From Azoarcus sp031556475 (lineage in GTDB: Bacteria > Pseudomonadota > Gammaproteobacteria > Burkholderiales > Rhodocyclaceae), in assembly GCA_031556475.1 (NCBI GenBank), contig JAVBSY010000151.1:1-9378 (forward strand): DNA of 9,378 nucleotides, read 5' to 3'. The translations under genes and the position numbers were made by a program. Below are positions 1-6,467 of this stretch, one piece after another (the stretch's first letter is position 1; each line of letters opens with the position of its first letter). The notes beneath the pieces were generated by a model. That model was given only the letters and a program-made list of their open reading frames with translations. It did no database searches and was not told the DNA's origin.

Positions 1-1
1 C

Positions 2-1054
2 AAGACCTACACCTACGACCCCTCGGGGCGGCTCACCAACGACGGCAGCCTCACCTACGTTTATGACGGCGCGGGACGACTCAAGGAGATCCGCCAGGAC
101 GCCGACGTCATGCGCTACGGCTACAGCCCGGACGGACGGCGCCTCTACAAGGACAACGGCACCGAACAGCGCCTCTTTGTGCATGACGAACAGGGGCACC
201 TGCTGGGCGAGTACCGCGCTACATTGACCACCTGGACCCTCGTTGCGGAATACGTGTGGCTCGGTGAGCTACCGGTAGCGACGATCAAGCCCGACCCAAA
301 CAACGCGAACGCCACGAAGGTCTATCGGATCGAGCCCGATCACCTGGGCACGCCCAGGCGGGTGGCCGACAGCCAGAACAACACGGTGTGGCGCTGGAGC
401 AGTGCCCCGTTCGGGGATACCGTGCCCAATGAGGATCCCAGTGGCAGCGGGCAGGGCTTCACGCTGAACCTGCGGTTCGCCGGGCAGTACTTCGACAGAG
501 AGTCGGGGATGCATTACAACTACAATCGGTATTACGACGCGCAGACGGGGCGGTATGTCTCCAGTGATCCGATTGGGCTCGAGGGGGGCATAAACACTTA
601 CACCTATGTCGAGAACAACCCGCTGAGTTATACCGATCCGGAGGGATTACAGGTGCCACTTGGTGCGGGTGCGACTTCGAGTGGGTTGGGTGCCGGCGCA
701 GCGGGGGCAGGACGAGGAAGCCAATCAAGGTCGAGGGCCCACGATGATCTAGACTCGCTACTGAATATCGACAGAGGCAGTCGGCCCTTGCTACCAAGCT
801 GGCTCTCAGAATTTATCGAGAAGTTTTGTCCGCCCGATGAGAAACCTGCGTGTACCCCTCCAGTCGGTACGACATGCTATATGATCGACAGAGTGCCTCC
901 ATCGAAACCCCATTACCCTATTGACGGTAGCCATTATCACTTATGGCAAATGAACCAGAGTCCAAATGGGCAATGCTTCTGGAACAAAGTTGGCGCATCA
1001 AAAACGGCCCCTCCAGGAGCTATACCGTGTTCATTCTCGCGCCCTCCAAGGTGA
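2..1054 (+). CDS. Rhs/YD-repeat polymorphic toxin, C-terminal part (5' end outside the window)
   Basis: The frame is open from the first bases of the window, so this is the last 350 residues of a much longer protein. YD repeats are visible at residues 3-12 and 19-27 (YTYDPSGRL, YVYDGAGRL). The Rhs-associated core end follows: GMHYNYNRYYDAQTGRY, then DPIGL at about 189-193, NTYTYVENNPLSYTDPEGL, and the closing DPEGL at 212-216. Rhs proteins form a shell around a C-terminal toxin that is cleaved and delivered, often by a type VI secretion system. The remaining 134 residues (nt 650-1051) are therefore the variable tip: a Gly/Ala/Ser-rich linker, then a segment with five Cys, a Pro-rich stretch and a His/Trp-rich motif (HYHLWQMNQ, CFW). 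I do not recognise the toxin family. GC falls towards the 3' end, typical of exchanged tips. Rhs identity is secure; the toxin activity is unknown. Confidence 0.93.
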   Translation, partial: KTYTYDPSGRLTNDGSLTYVYDGAGRLKEIRQDADVMRYGYSPDGRRLYKDNGTEQRLFVHDEQGHLLGEYRATLTTWTLVAEYVWLGELPVATIKPDPNNANATKVYRIEPDHLGTPRRVADSQNNTVWRWSSAPFGDTVPNEDPSGSGQGFTLNLRFAGQYFDRESGMHYNYNRYYDAQTGRYVSSDPIGLEGGINTYTYVENNPLSYTDPEGLQVPLGAGATSSGLGAGAAGAGRGSQSRSRAHDDLDSLLNIDRGSRPLLPSWLSEFIEKFCPPDEKPACTPPVGTTCYMIDRVPPSKPHYPIDGSHYHLWQMNQSPNGQCFWNKVGASKTAPPGAIPCSFSRPPR

Positions 1055-1060
1055 GTTGAA

Positions 1061-1663
1061 ATGGGATTTGATTTTTTGTTGGCCACTTTGTTGACCAATG
1101 CATTGCCCCCGCTGGGTACAGCATTGCATAAACAGAAGGGAGATGTGTTTTATGCACCAATAAGTCATGAAGGTGTTATTTACACTATAGATGATGAAAT
1201 ATGGAAGGCTCAGGGTTTAAGAAATACCGATGATTTGAAATATCTATTCCCGCCTGCATATGCATACAGCGAAAACCCTGCTTCGGCCATGGCAAATAAG
1301 TCAATTGCACTTGCTGCATTGGCAGAGTTTTCTTTATTTCATCCCTTTGGGTCGGAAAGCCCAGTGGAGTTGCAAAAACTATCAAAAAAAACCACTCTAT
1401 TTTCAGAAAAGGGCTTTGATGTAATAGACGCAAGCGGGCTGAGCGCATTGACAAATATTGGTTATTCAAAAAGTGAATTTGACGAAATAGAGAGGTTAAA
1501 TATAAAAACAAATGAAAATGGATTGATAGAAAATGCCAGCGATGCATACAAGTTTGCAGCCATGGCTTCAGATATTTGTATTGAACACGCACCGTTTTTC
1601 CCTGTTCGCATAGTCATGCTGTCTTCGGAAAAAGAGAATCTGCGCCGAGTTTTTGCTGAATAA
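1061..1663 (+). CDS. Putative immunity protein for the Rhs tip
   Basis: This 200-residue protein starts 6 bases after the Rhs stop. Its Shine-Dalgarno sequence (AAGGTG, 1048-1053) lies across the Rhs stop, so the two genes are probably translated together. The N-terminus has a short hydrophobic stretch (FLLATLLTNALPPLG), not a convincing membrane span or signal peptide. The rest is a mixed soluble sequence with many Lys, Glu, Asn and Ser residues. The gene is much more AT-rich than the Rhs core and the phage genes, as expected for a horizontally exchanged toxin/immunity cassette. In Rhs loci the gene directly after a variable tip usually encodes the cognate immunity protein, and the role rests on position alone. 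I recognise no immunity family in the sequence. A strong terminator follows 30 bases downstream. Confidence 0.75.
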   Translation: MGFDFLLATLLTNALPPLGTALHKQKGDVFYAPISHEGVIYTIDDEIWKAQGLRNTDDLKYLFPPAYAYSENPASAMANKSIALAALAEFSLFHPFGSESPVELQKLSKKTTLFSEKGFDVIDASGLSALTNIGYSKSEFDEIERLNIKTNENGLIENASDAYKFAAMASDICIEHAPFFPVRIVMLSSEKENLRRVFAE

Positions 1664-1693
1664 GCCGTCACTGTCCGCTTGTTTCTCTCCCAG

Positions 1694-1720
1694 GGGCCGC
1701 ATTTGCGGCCCTTGTTGTTT
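1694..1720 (+). terminator. Rho-independent terminator after the Rhs/immunity pair
   Basis: A perfect 7-bp GC-rich stem (GGGCCGC, 1694-1700, with GCGGCCC, 1705-1711) closes a 4-base ATTT loop and is followed by the T-rich tail TTGTTGTTT. It lies 30 bases after the immunity-gene stop and should separate the Rhs locus from the fibre operon. Confidence 0.85.
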
Positions 1721-1976
1721 CAACCCTCTCTGTATTTTTTCTGCTGTTCGTTGGCCCCCACTGCCTTGCTTGATATTTGTAGAGCAGGTAAACCGCCTTT
1801 GCCGTTGGTGCATTTCCGGCCATCTGCTTCATTCGTGAAGCAAAAAAGTACGACTCGTTCGTTGTGTGTTTCCACGTGAGACAGGAGGAAATTTCCTAAG
1901 AAGTTTTCACCTGAATATTTCCGCCCCACGCTGTCACTATCCGGCATCGACGCTGATCTGTTTGAGGGAAGATGTA
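1721..1976 (+). other. Intergenic control region before the fibre operon
   Basis: No convincing gene lies between the immunity stop at 1663 and the fibre-gene ATG at 1977. Past the terminator, the only structure I can support is the 36-bp element at 1887-1922, the possible -10 at 1938-1943 and the ribosome-binding site GAGGGA at 1964-1969. The reading frame of the fibre gene is open upstream to 1866, but that part has no ribosome-binding site and overlaps the control element, so I treat it as non-coding. Confidence 0.6.
1887..1922 (+). promoter_or_regulatory. 36-bp conserved upstream element, copy A
   Basis: This stretch matches 6468-6503 at 29 of 36 positions with no gaps. The invariant blocks, at identical spacing, are GGAAATT, TAAGAA, TTTTCA, CTGAA and TTTCC. 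The ends mirror each other (GGAAA / TTTCC), and an inner dyad TTCA-NN-TGAA is present. It lies 55 bases upstream of the fibre operon ATG. A possible -10 (TATCCG, 1938-1943) follows 15 bases after its end, so an activator bound here would touch the -35 region. Element identity is seen directly; its role as an activator site is inferred. Confidence 0.6.
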
Positions 1977-2390
1977 ATGAGCGCAATGTCGGATTATCTT
2001 GAGAACGCCCTGTTGGGCCATCTTTTCAAAGGGGTTGCTTATGCGGCTCCGGCGAATGTTTATGTGGGGTTGAGTACGGCTGCCGGTTCGGATGCGGCGG
2101 TGGGGGCGGAGGTTGCCGGGGGCGGTTATGCCCGCGCGGCCATTGCCTGTGCCGGTGCGAGCTGGACGGGGCCGAGTGGGGGTAACGGTACGGTTGCGAA
2201 TGCGGCCGAGGTGGCTTTTCCGGTGCCATCGGCCAACTGGGGCAGTGTGACGCACTGGTTTGTGGCCGATGCGCCGACCGGAGGCAATGTGTTGTTCCAT
2301 GCGCCGCTGACCGCCGCGAAGACGATCAATGCGGGCGACGCCGCGCCGAAGTTCGATGTGGGCGCGCTGACGATCCAGATCGACGATTGA
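1977..2390 (+). CDS. Phage tail fibre/structural protein
   Basis: This 137-residue protein begins MSAMSDYLENALLGHLFKG and continues with APANVYVGLSTAA, GGGYARAAI, and SVTHWFVADAPTGGNVLFHAPLT, then a C-terminal ALTIQID. The pattern (SDYLE...LL.H...G, A...YVGL, GGGYAR, WG.VTH..., G.vL.h..LT) is that of a common small virion protein usually annotated as a phage tail fibre protein. I chose ATG 1977 because GAGGGA (1964-1969) is well placed; ATG 1986 is an alternative. It opens a four-gene operon. The family match is from memory of the pattern, and its exact place in the particle is not established. Confidence 0.75.
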   Translation: MSAMSDYLENALLGHLFKGVAYAAPANVYVGLSTAAGSDAAVGAEVAGGGYARAAIACAGASWTGPSGGNGTVANAAEVAFPVPSANWGSVTHWFVADAPTGGNVLFHAPLTAAKTINAGDAAPKFDVGALTIQIDD

Positions 2391-2403
2391 GCGGGGGTAC
2401 GCC

Positions 2404-2793
2404 ATGAGTTCCACCACGCTTACCAAGTCCGCCCGTGTGCTTGTTGCCCACGGTACGTCGTGTGCGGCGGGCGCGACGGTTGCCGGTACGGTCGATCTGC
2501 GCACGGCGCAGGGGGCGTTGCTGACGGCGCGTATTGCCAATGGCGGCACGGCGCCCACGGCGCAGTGCGAGGCAGCGGTGCAGGTTGCGCACGCGGATGC
2601 GCCGGCGGCTGCCGATTGGCGCACGATCCATCGCTTTGGCGGTGGGGTTGCGGCGGGCACGGAGACCGATTCGGGGGCGGTGGCCATCGATCCGGCGGTG
2701 ATGCATGTGCGCGTTGCGTTCAGTGGCAATACCGGTGCGGCGGTGACGGTCGAGGCTTTGTTGTCCGCGATCGATTCGGCGCAGACAGTGTGA
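2404..2793 (+). CDS. Small beta-rich phage tail-associated protein
   Basis: This 129-residue protein starts 13 bases after the fibre gene, behind GGGGG (2395-2399). Its sequence alternates short polar and Ala/Gly/Val segments: SARVLVAHGTSCAAGATVAG, a VDLRTAQGALLTARIANGG strand pair, a central W(R)TIHRFGGGV, and a C-terminal VMHVRVAFSGNTGAAVTVEAL. Similar 110-130 residue proteins (VDLRTAYG..LTAKITNG and RVQFSGNTGQAVTVEA patterns) lie beside tail fibre genes in many prophages and are annotated as hypothetical or structural. It probably forms a beta-sandwich in the distal tail or fibre. Its stop overlaps the next start (TGATG), so the two are likely coupled. Confidence 0.65.
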   Translation: MSSTTLTKSARVLVAHGTSCAAGATVAGTVDLRTAQGALLTARIANGGTAPTAQCEAAVQVAHADAPAAADWRTIHRFGGGVAAGTETDSGAVAIDPAVMHVRVAFSGNTGAAVTVEALLSAIDSAQTV

Positions 2794-3923
2794 TGTTTTC
2801 CGTTGCCGCGAGTCGTCCGGTTCTGTCGCAACCGCAGGGGTTTGCCGCTCCCGCCGATGGCTGGGATTTTGTGTGGACGCCGGCGGCGAGCAGCGGGATG
2901 GTTACCCGCCCGGCGGCGTACCACCGTGCCGTGGCCACGCCGCACGGGCTGGCGCTGGAGGCGGCGGGTAATACGGGGCTGGGGGCGGCCATTGCGCCGT
3001 CGCAGGATCCGAACTGGAATTTCGGCACAGGGCCATTTGCGCTGTTGTGCGTATTTCGCATAACCGAGCAGATTGCCGGTAATGCCGAGCGTCCGATCCT
3101 CGGCAGTTCGGATCTGACGAATCATTTGAAGGTTTATGTGCGTTCGAACGCCGCCGCGTACACGCTGCGCGCTTCGTGCGGTTTGACCTCTTCGACTGAT
3201 TACACCGTTGCCGTCGGCGATACCGTGGCGCTGGCTGTGGGGCGCGATGCCGCGGGCAATGTGCGTTTGCAGTATCGCGATTTGACCACCGGCGTGACCG
3301 GGGTGCGATCCGCTACGAATACGGGGGCGTGGTATTTGCGCGTGGCCGGTGCCGATCTGCGTGTGCTTGGCTATGCGGCGACGGGGTTTCCCGGCCAGGT
3401 GCTGGCCGTTGCGATGCGCCGCTCGCATGTGGATGACTTCGATGCGCTGTTGCTCAATCCGTGGGGTGTGTTCCGGTCGTCGCCATCGCGCGTTTATGCC
3501 GACACGCTTGCGGGAGGGGGGGCGGTACATCTTCTTTCCGGTGGCGCGGTATCGCGCGCGAGCGGGTTTGCCACGCTGACAGGCATGGCGGTGGGGTTGG
3601 CTGGTGTGGCCCGGAGTGTGGCGAGCGCCGTCGGCGGGCTAACGGCCGGTATCCGGCTGGTTGGCATGGCTGGCGCGCGGGCTACGGTTTCGGGGGCGTT
3701 GGGGACGGCGCTTTCGTGGATTGGCGGGGCCGCGGGTGCGAGGGCGGGGGCTTCGGCCAGCCTGAGGACCGCGATCCGGCTTGGCGGGGCCGCGCGTGCG
3801 CATAGCGGCGCTTCGGCCTGGTTGTTCGGGGTCGAGGCGAATCCGCCGTCACGGCGTATCTGGTGCGCGCGCATTGTGCCGCGCATGCTGAGGTTATCGA
3901 CCCGTTGGATGTTACAGGTTTGA
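2793..3923 (+). CDS. LamG/ConA-like tail protein with C-terminal tandem repeats
   Basis: This is a 376-residue protein whose ATG overlaps the previous stop (TGATG). Residues about 20-235 look like a concanavalin-A-like (LamG) jelly roll of the sort used for glycan binding in phage tails. They include WDFVWTPAA, NWNFGTGPFALLCVFRI, ILGSSD, a YTVAVGDTVALAVGRDAAGNVRL strand set, and the ending LLLNPWGVFRSSPSRVY, which resembles the NPW..F motif that closes such domains in prophage proteins. Residues about 245-347 hold roughly five Ala/Gly-rich repeats of 20-21 residues. The last 30 residues (from about EANPPSRR) are rich in Arg, Trp and Met, and another frame looks more protein-like there (see findings). 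It is probably a receptor-binding or fibre component; the ligand is unknown. Confidence 0.7.
   Translation: MFSVAASRPVLSQPQGFAAPADGWDFVWTPAASSGMVTRPAAYHRAVATPHGLALEAAGNTGLGAAIAPSQDPNWNFGTGPFALLCVFRITEQIAGNAERPILGSSDLTNHLKVYVRSNAAAYTLRASCGLTSSTDYTVAVGDTVALAVGRDAAGNVRLQYRDLTTGVTGVRSATNTGAWYLRVAGADLRVLGYAATGFPGQVLAVAMRRSHVDDFDALLLNPWGVFRSSPSRVYADTLAGGGAVHLLSGGAVSRASGFATLTGMAVGLAGVARSVASAVGGLTAGIRLVGMAGARATVSGALGTALSWIGGAAGARAGASASLRTAIRLGGAARAHSGASAWLFGVEANPPSRRIWCARIVPRMLRLSTRWMLQV
3525..3833 (+). repeat. Tandem repeats of about 60 bp within the LamG-like protein gene
   Basis: The gene encodes about five consecutive units of 20-21 residues with the pattern L.G.A.ARA..S..L.TAI. Examples are VGLAGVARSVASAVGGLTAG, RLVGMAGARATVSGALGTAL, WIGGAAGARAGASASLRTAI and RLGGAARAHSGASAWL. 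At the DNA level the clearest pair is 3721-3740 and 3781-3800, exactly 60 bp apart and identical at 19 of 20 positions. Older units have diverged more. Such repeats probably build an extended shaft and could vary in number by recombination. Confidence 0.7.
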
Positions 3924-3928
3924 TCTAT

Positions 3929-4219
3929 ATGAATAAATCGGCTTTTTCCGTTCGTCCCGATGGCTCGCTGGCGGTTTATCAGCGTTCGGGCGATATGCTG
4001 GATTACGGTATCGATTATGCGCGGCTGATCGATGATGATGATGACATTGTCAATAGCGAGTGGTTGTCGGTCGGCGTGACGCTTTCTTCGCCAGGGCGGC
4101 AGGGCACGACGGTGTCGGTGTTCGTCGGCGGTATCGGGGGCAGTGTGACGAACACGGTGACGACGGCCAAGGGGCGGCGCAAGACGACGGTTTTTGCGGT
4201 GTTGCAGGCGGCGTCGTAG
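3929..4219 (+). CDS. Phage fibre-tail adaptor-like protein
   Basis: From ATG 3929 this gives a 96-residue protein. It contains SGDMLDYGIDYARLIDDDDDIVNSEWLSVGVTL and then VSVFVGGIGGSVTNTVTTAKGRR. That order (E/D-vLDY-iDw...d.I..s.W, then a GG-aG-...-NTVTT-GR signature) is typical of a roughly 100-residue prophage protein found next to tail fibre genes, thought to join fibres to the tail. I chose ATG 3929 because it puts the LDYGIDY motif at the usual distance from the N-terminus; no strong ribosome-binding site precedes it. GTG 3863 would add 22 residues. It begins 5 bases after the preceding gene's stop, and the frame stays open well upstream into that gene. It is the last gene of the fibre operon. 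Confidence 0.68.
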   Translation: MNKSAFSVRPDGSLAVYQRSGDMLDYGIDYARLIDDDDDIVNSEWLSVGVTLSSPGRQGTTVSVFVGGIGGSVTNTVTTAKGRRKTTVFAVLQAAS

Positions 4220-4266
4220 TTTTTGAGGTATGGCTTTCTCAGCGTAGTTTTTCTTTTTCTCCCTTC

Positions 4267-4287
4267 CGGATCGCTGTAACGGATCCG
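4267..4287 (+). other. Short hairpin just before the fibre operon terminator
   Basis: CGGATC (4267-4272) pairs with GATCCG (4282-4287) around a 9-base loop. It is not followed by a T run. It sits 4 bases before the main terminator stem and may be a second 3'-end structure. Confidence 0.35.
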
Positions 4288-4291
4288 TTGG

Positions 4292-4329
4292 ACTCCCCGT
4301 GCGGCCTGTGGCTGCCGGGGAGTTTTTTT
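4292..4329 (+). terminator. Rho-independent terminator of the fibre operon
   Basis: An 8-bp stem (ACTCCCCG, 4292-4299, with CGGGGAGT, 4316-4323) is followed by an unbroken T run (4323-4329). It lies 72 bases after the stop at 4219 and should end transcription of the fibre operon, making the cargo genes downstream a separate unit. Confidence 0.9.
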
Positions 4330-4603
4330 ATGTGTGTTTCGGTGGGAAGTGAAGGTGCGTGGGGGCCGTGGTCTGCTCGCTGTTGGTTTTCCACGTGGGG
4401 AACGTACAATTTTTCTTCGAGGAGCTGTAGAAGCGCGTTGATGCGAGGATGGCGTAATCCAGGTCTGCCGATAAGCCTCGATGCCTTTGCCGGCAAGTAC
4501 GTCTGGTGAAGGATGCTGGATGAGATCGTGGTTTCAGGTTGTGATTTTTCTGTTCAGCAGACGATTCTCGATTTTGAGGGTATGTGGAATAGAGTTTCGG
4601 AAA
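4330..4603. other. Intergenic stretch before the hydrolase gene
   Basis: I see no convincing gene here. The frame of the downstream hydrolase is open back to ATG 4481, and an ATG at 4520 follows a good AAGGA (4509-4513), but the extra residues look non-coding by composition. The near-palindrome around CCACGTGG at 4391-4398 is the only other structure noted; the 10-mer TTTCCACGTG also occurs at 1869-1878 and could be chance. Confidence 0.4.
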
Positions 4604-5389
4604 ATGAAAAATACCATCAGAAAATATGGAAGCGAGCCTTTCGCATTGGCGCTTTTGCATGGTGGGCCGGGTGCGGCTGGGGAGATGCGGCCGGTAGCGG
4701 AGGCGTTGTCCGGGGAATATGGCGTTCTGGAGTTCTTGCAGACGGAAGATTCCGTGGAGAAGCAAGTCGGGGAGCTTCGTGAACAAATGCTGTCTTCGGC
4801 GGATGGGCCGCTGGTTTTGATCGGATATTCCTGGGGGGCGTGGCTTGCCGTCCTGTTTTCCGCGAAATACCCCGATCTGGTCAAGAAAGTGATTTTGATA
4901 AGCGCCGGAAGCTTTGACAATGAATATAACGCCGATTTTACGAAAACCAGGCTGGAGCGGCTGTCTCCCCAGGAGAAAGAGGAGGCTCAAGGTATTCTCG
5001 GGTCGATTGATTCGAAAGGAATGACGCCGGCTCTTTTTCTTCGGTTTGGGCAGTTGATGGAGAAATCGGATTCTTACAGTCTGCTCCCTGAGCTGCGCGG
5101 GAGTCCGAGCAGCCCGGACATGGATATTTTTCAGAGGGTATGGCGTGAAGCCAGGGCTTTGCGGGATTCAGGTGAGTTGCTGAAGTCGGTGGAAAAAATA
5201 GGATGCCCTGTTGTCGCCATTCATGGGGAGTACGATCCGCACCCGATGGAGGGGGTGGAGAAGCCTCTTTCGGGCAGGGTGAGCGTTTTCAAGATGATCA
5301 GGTTGAAAAAGTGCGGGCATATTCCTTGGCGGGAAAAATATGCCAGGGATGATTTTTATCGGACCTTGGGCGAGGAAATAGCAGGATAA
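4604..5389 (+). CDS. Alpha/beta hydrolase, accessory (cargo) gene
   Basis: From ATG 4604 this is a 261-residue protein of the usual size for a single alpha/beta hydrolase domain. HGGPG (residues 19-23) is the oxyanion-hole turn. The nucleophile is Ser76 in GYSWGAW, the acid is probably Asp211 in IHGEYDP, and the base is His239 in CGHIPW, so the catalytic triad is complete. No signal peptide is seen, so a cytoplasmic enzyme acting on a small ester, amide or peptide-like substrate is likely; the substrate cannot be told. ATG 4604 has no clear ribosome-binding site. ATG 4520 has a better one (AAGGA, 4509-4513) and would add 28 residues with a hydrophobic segment (FQVVIFLF), but those codons look unlike coding sequence. 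It stands between two phage-like operons and does not look structural. Its lower GC suggests later acquisition. Confidence 0.85.
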   Translation: MKNTIRKYGSEPFALALLHGGPGAAGEMRPVAEALSGEYGVLEFLQTEDSVEKQVGELREQMLSSADGPLVLIGYSWGAWLAVLFSAKYPDLVKKVILISAGSFDNEYNADFTKTRLERLSPQEKEEAQGILGSIDSKGMTPALFLRFGQLMEKSDSYSLLPELRGSPSSPDMDIFQRVWREARALRDSGELLKSVEKIGCPVVAIHGEYDPHPMEGVEKPLSGRVSVFKMIRLKKCGHIPWREKYARDDFYRTLGEEIAG

Positions 5390-5483
5390 TCTGGATAAAG
5401 TTTACCGATTTTGCATTTTTTGGGTGAGATTGGGTGCCAGTTATTTTTCCGATGGCAGGTGCTCCCTGATATGGGGATGGAGT

Positions 5484-5660
5484 GTGAAAAATTTGAAGAT
5501 ATATTTTGATAAAAAATTGGGGTTGTGTATCGAAAGAAAAAATGTAAAAAACGGGAGGTGTATCGAAAACCAGACGAATCAGAAAATTATTGGGTGGTTT
5601 ATGGTCGCCGAGGTGTTGTGCTTGATTGTTTTCACTGTATTCCTCAAGTATTTTCATTAG
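5484..5660 (+). CDS. Small single-span membrane protein, unknown function
   Basis: From GTG 5484 this encodes 58 residues: a Lys-rich N-terminal half (residues 1-34) and a strongly hydrophobic segment (IIGWFMVAEVLCLIVFTVFL, about 35-54) ending in KYFH. A purine-rich GGGGATGG (5473-5480) lies at ribosome-binding distance. ATG 5424 would add 20 residues without a clear ribosome-binding site. The gene is AT-rich and follows the hydrolase by 94 bases. The N-terminal part holds two copies of CIE, encoded by an 11-bp direct repeat (5525-5535 and 5558-5568) spaced exactly 11 codons apart. I do not recognise a family. Positive charges before a single span suggest an inner-membrane protein, but whether it is expressed is unproven. 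Confidence 0.45.
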   Translation: MKNLKIYFDKKLGLCIERKNVKNGRCIENQTNQKIIGWFMVAEVLCLIVFTVFLKYFH

Positions 5661-5823
5661 TTTCGTGGCGCTTCCCGGCCCAAGGCGGTCTCTGTCGGCT
5701 TTGAAGGGGAAAGGTCGTCACATAAGGCGGCAGCCTTCATTTCTCCCCGGCGGGAACGCGATGCCGCCGACCTGTCGCCGCGGGATGGGCGCCGCCCTTT
5801 CGCTCATTGAACAAGGGGAAGAT
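5661..5823. other. Intergenic region before the acetyltransferase gene
   Basis: No gene is seen. The frame of the acetyltransferase is open upstream to 5626, but this part is not supported as coding. GGCGGCA (5727-5733) and TGCCGCC (5762-5768) form a 7-bp inverted repeat with a long spacer, possibly an mRNA structure. Confidence 0.35.
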
Positions 5824-6357
5824 ATGCTTACTGCCGGGAATTTCATTCTCCGTCCCTATGGCGACGCGGATGCTCTGCAGATGAGCGCGGCCGTGCGCGA
5901 ATCCGCCCAGACCGTCGGCCGTTGGATGAGCTGGGCCAGGGCGGACTTCACCGAGTACGATGCGCTTTGCTGGTTCGCTCAATGCGCTGCCGCGCGCGCA
6001 TCCGGTACGGCGCATGAGTTCGGCATCTTTGCCGTGGATGGGCAATTCGTCGGCGGCTGTGGCCTGAATCAGTTCTCCGCCGCCAACAAGTTCTGCAATC
6101 TCGGTTACTGGGTTCGGCAAAGCGCGCAACGCCGTGGCGCGGCAACGTCCGCGGTGCTGGCGCTGAGGGATTTGGCTTTCAAGTCGCTGTCCCTGGCCCG
6201 TGTGGAGATCGTGGTGGCTGATGGGAACGATCCGAGTCTCGCGGTTGCTCGCAAGGTTGGGGCGGTCTATGAGTGTCTGGCGGGAAACCGTCTCCAGGTT
6301 CATGGCCGGGCGACTGCCGCGCATGTTTTTTCATTCACGCCGTCGACGGATGCCTAG
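5824..6357 (+). CDS. GNAT-family N-acetyltransferase, RimJ/RimL type
   Basis: From ATG 5824, preceded by AAGGGGAAG, this is a 177-residue protein of normal length for the family. It opens with the typical substrate-side strand (NFILRPYGDADALQMSAAVRES), then WMSWARADFTEYDALCWFAQC. The middle has FGIFAVDGQFVGGCGLNQF and NLGYWVRQSAQRRGAATSAV, where residues about 98-107 (RQSAQRRGAA) form the acetyl-CoA pyrophosphate loop. VEIVVADGNDPSLAVARKVGAVYE near the C-terminus matches the N..S..va.K.Ga..E motif of the RimJ/RimL group. Such enzymes acetylate protein N-termini, amino acids or small toxic amines; the substrate here is unknown. In-frame ATGs at 5761 and 5785 would lengthen it without better motifs. 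Its GC is like the flanking phage genes, unlike the two cargo genes before it. Confidence 0.88.
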   Translation: MLTAGNFILRPYGDADALQMSAAVRESAQTVGRWMSWARADFTEYDALCWFAQCAAARASGTAHEFGIFAVDGQFVGGCGLNQFSAANKFCNLGYWVRQSAQRRGAATSAVLALRDLAFKSLSLARVEIVVADGNDPSLAVARKVGAVYECLAGNRLQVHGRATAAHVFSFTPSTDA

Positions 6358-6422
6358 CCGCCCGGCGAATCCGACACCTCGGCGCGCCGCATTTGGGGCC
6401 CCTTCGGCAGGCGGTTAGGGTC

Positions 6423-6444
6423 GGTTTTCGTCCCTGACGAAACC
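6423..6444. other. Inverted repeat after the acetyltransferase gene
   Basis: TTTCGTC (6426-6432) pairs perfectly with GACGAAA (6436-6442) around a 3-base loop, and GG/CC extends the stem past one bulged T. It is not followed by a T run, so it is either a weak terminator for the cargo genes or an operator upstream of the second phage-like promoter. Confidence 0.45.
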
Positions 6445-6467
6445 CCTGTGAAATCCCCTCTGAAAGT

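Noticed and set aside
1866..1976. Upstream extension of the first fibre gene
   Set aside because: It covers the 36-bp element and lacks a ribosome-binding site; ATG 1977 has one.
1896..3530. Long open frame on the - strand (544 codons) across the fibre operon
   Set aside because: It is antisense to three well-supported genes, is very rich in Arg, His and Pro, and is explained by the codon bias of the + strand genes.
1869..4397. 10-mer TTTCCACGTG at 1869-1878 and 4388-4397
   Set aside because: Both copies are intergenic, but the match is short and the flanks differ, so chance is likely.
4239..4990. Open frames on the - strand across 4239-4990
   Set aside because: Parts read smoothly, but they overlap a strong + strand terminator and the hydrolase gene and have no recognised motif.
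5525..5568. 11-bp direct repeat spaced 33 bases, inside the small membrane protein gene
   Set aside because: Only two copies, and in phase with the codons; it is a local in-frame duplication, not a CRISPR or an attachment site.
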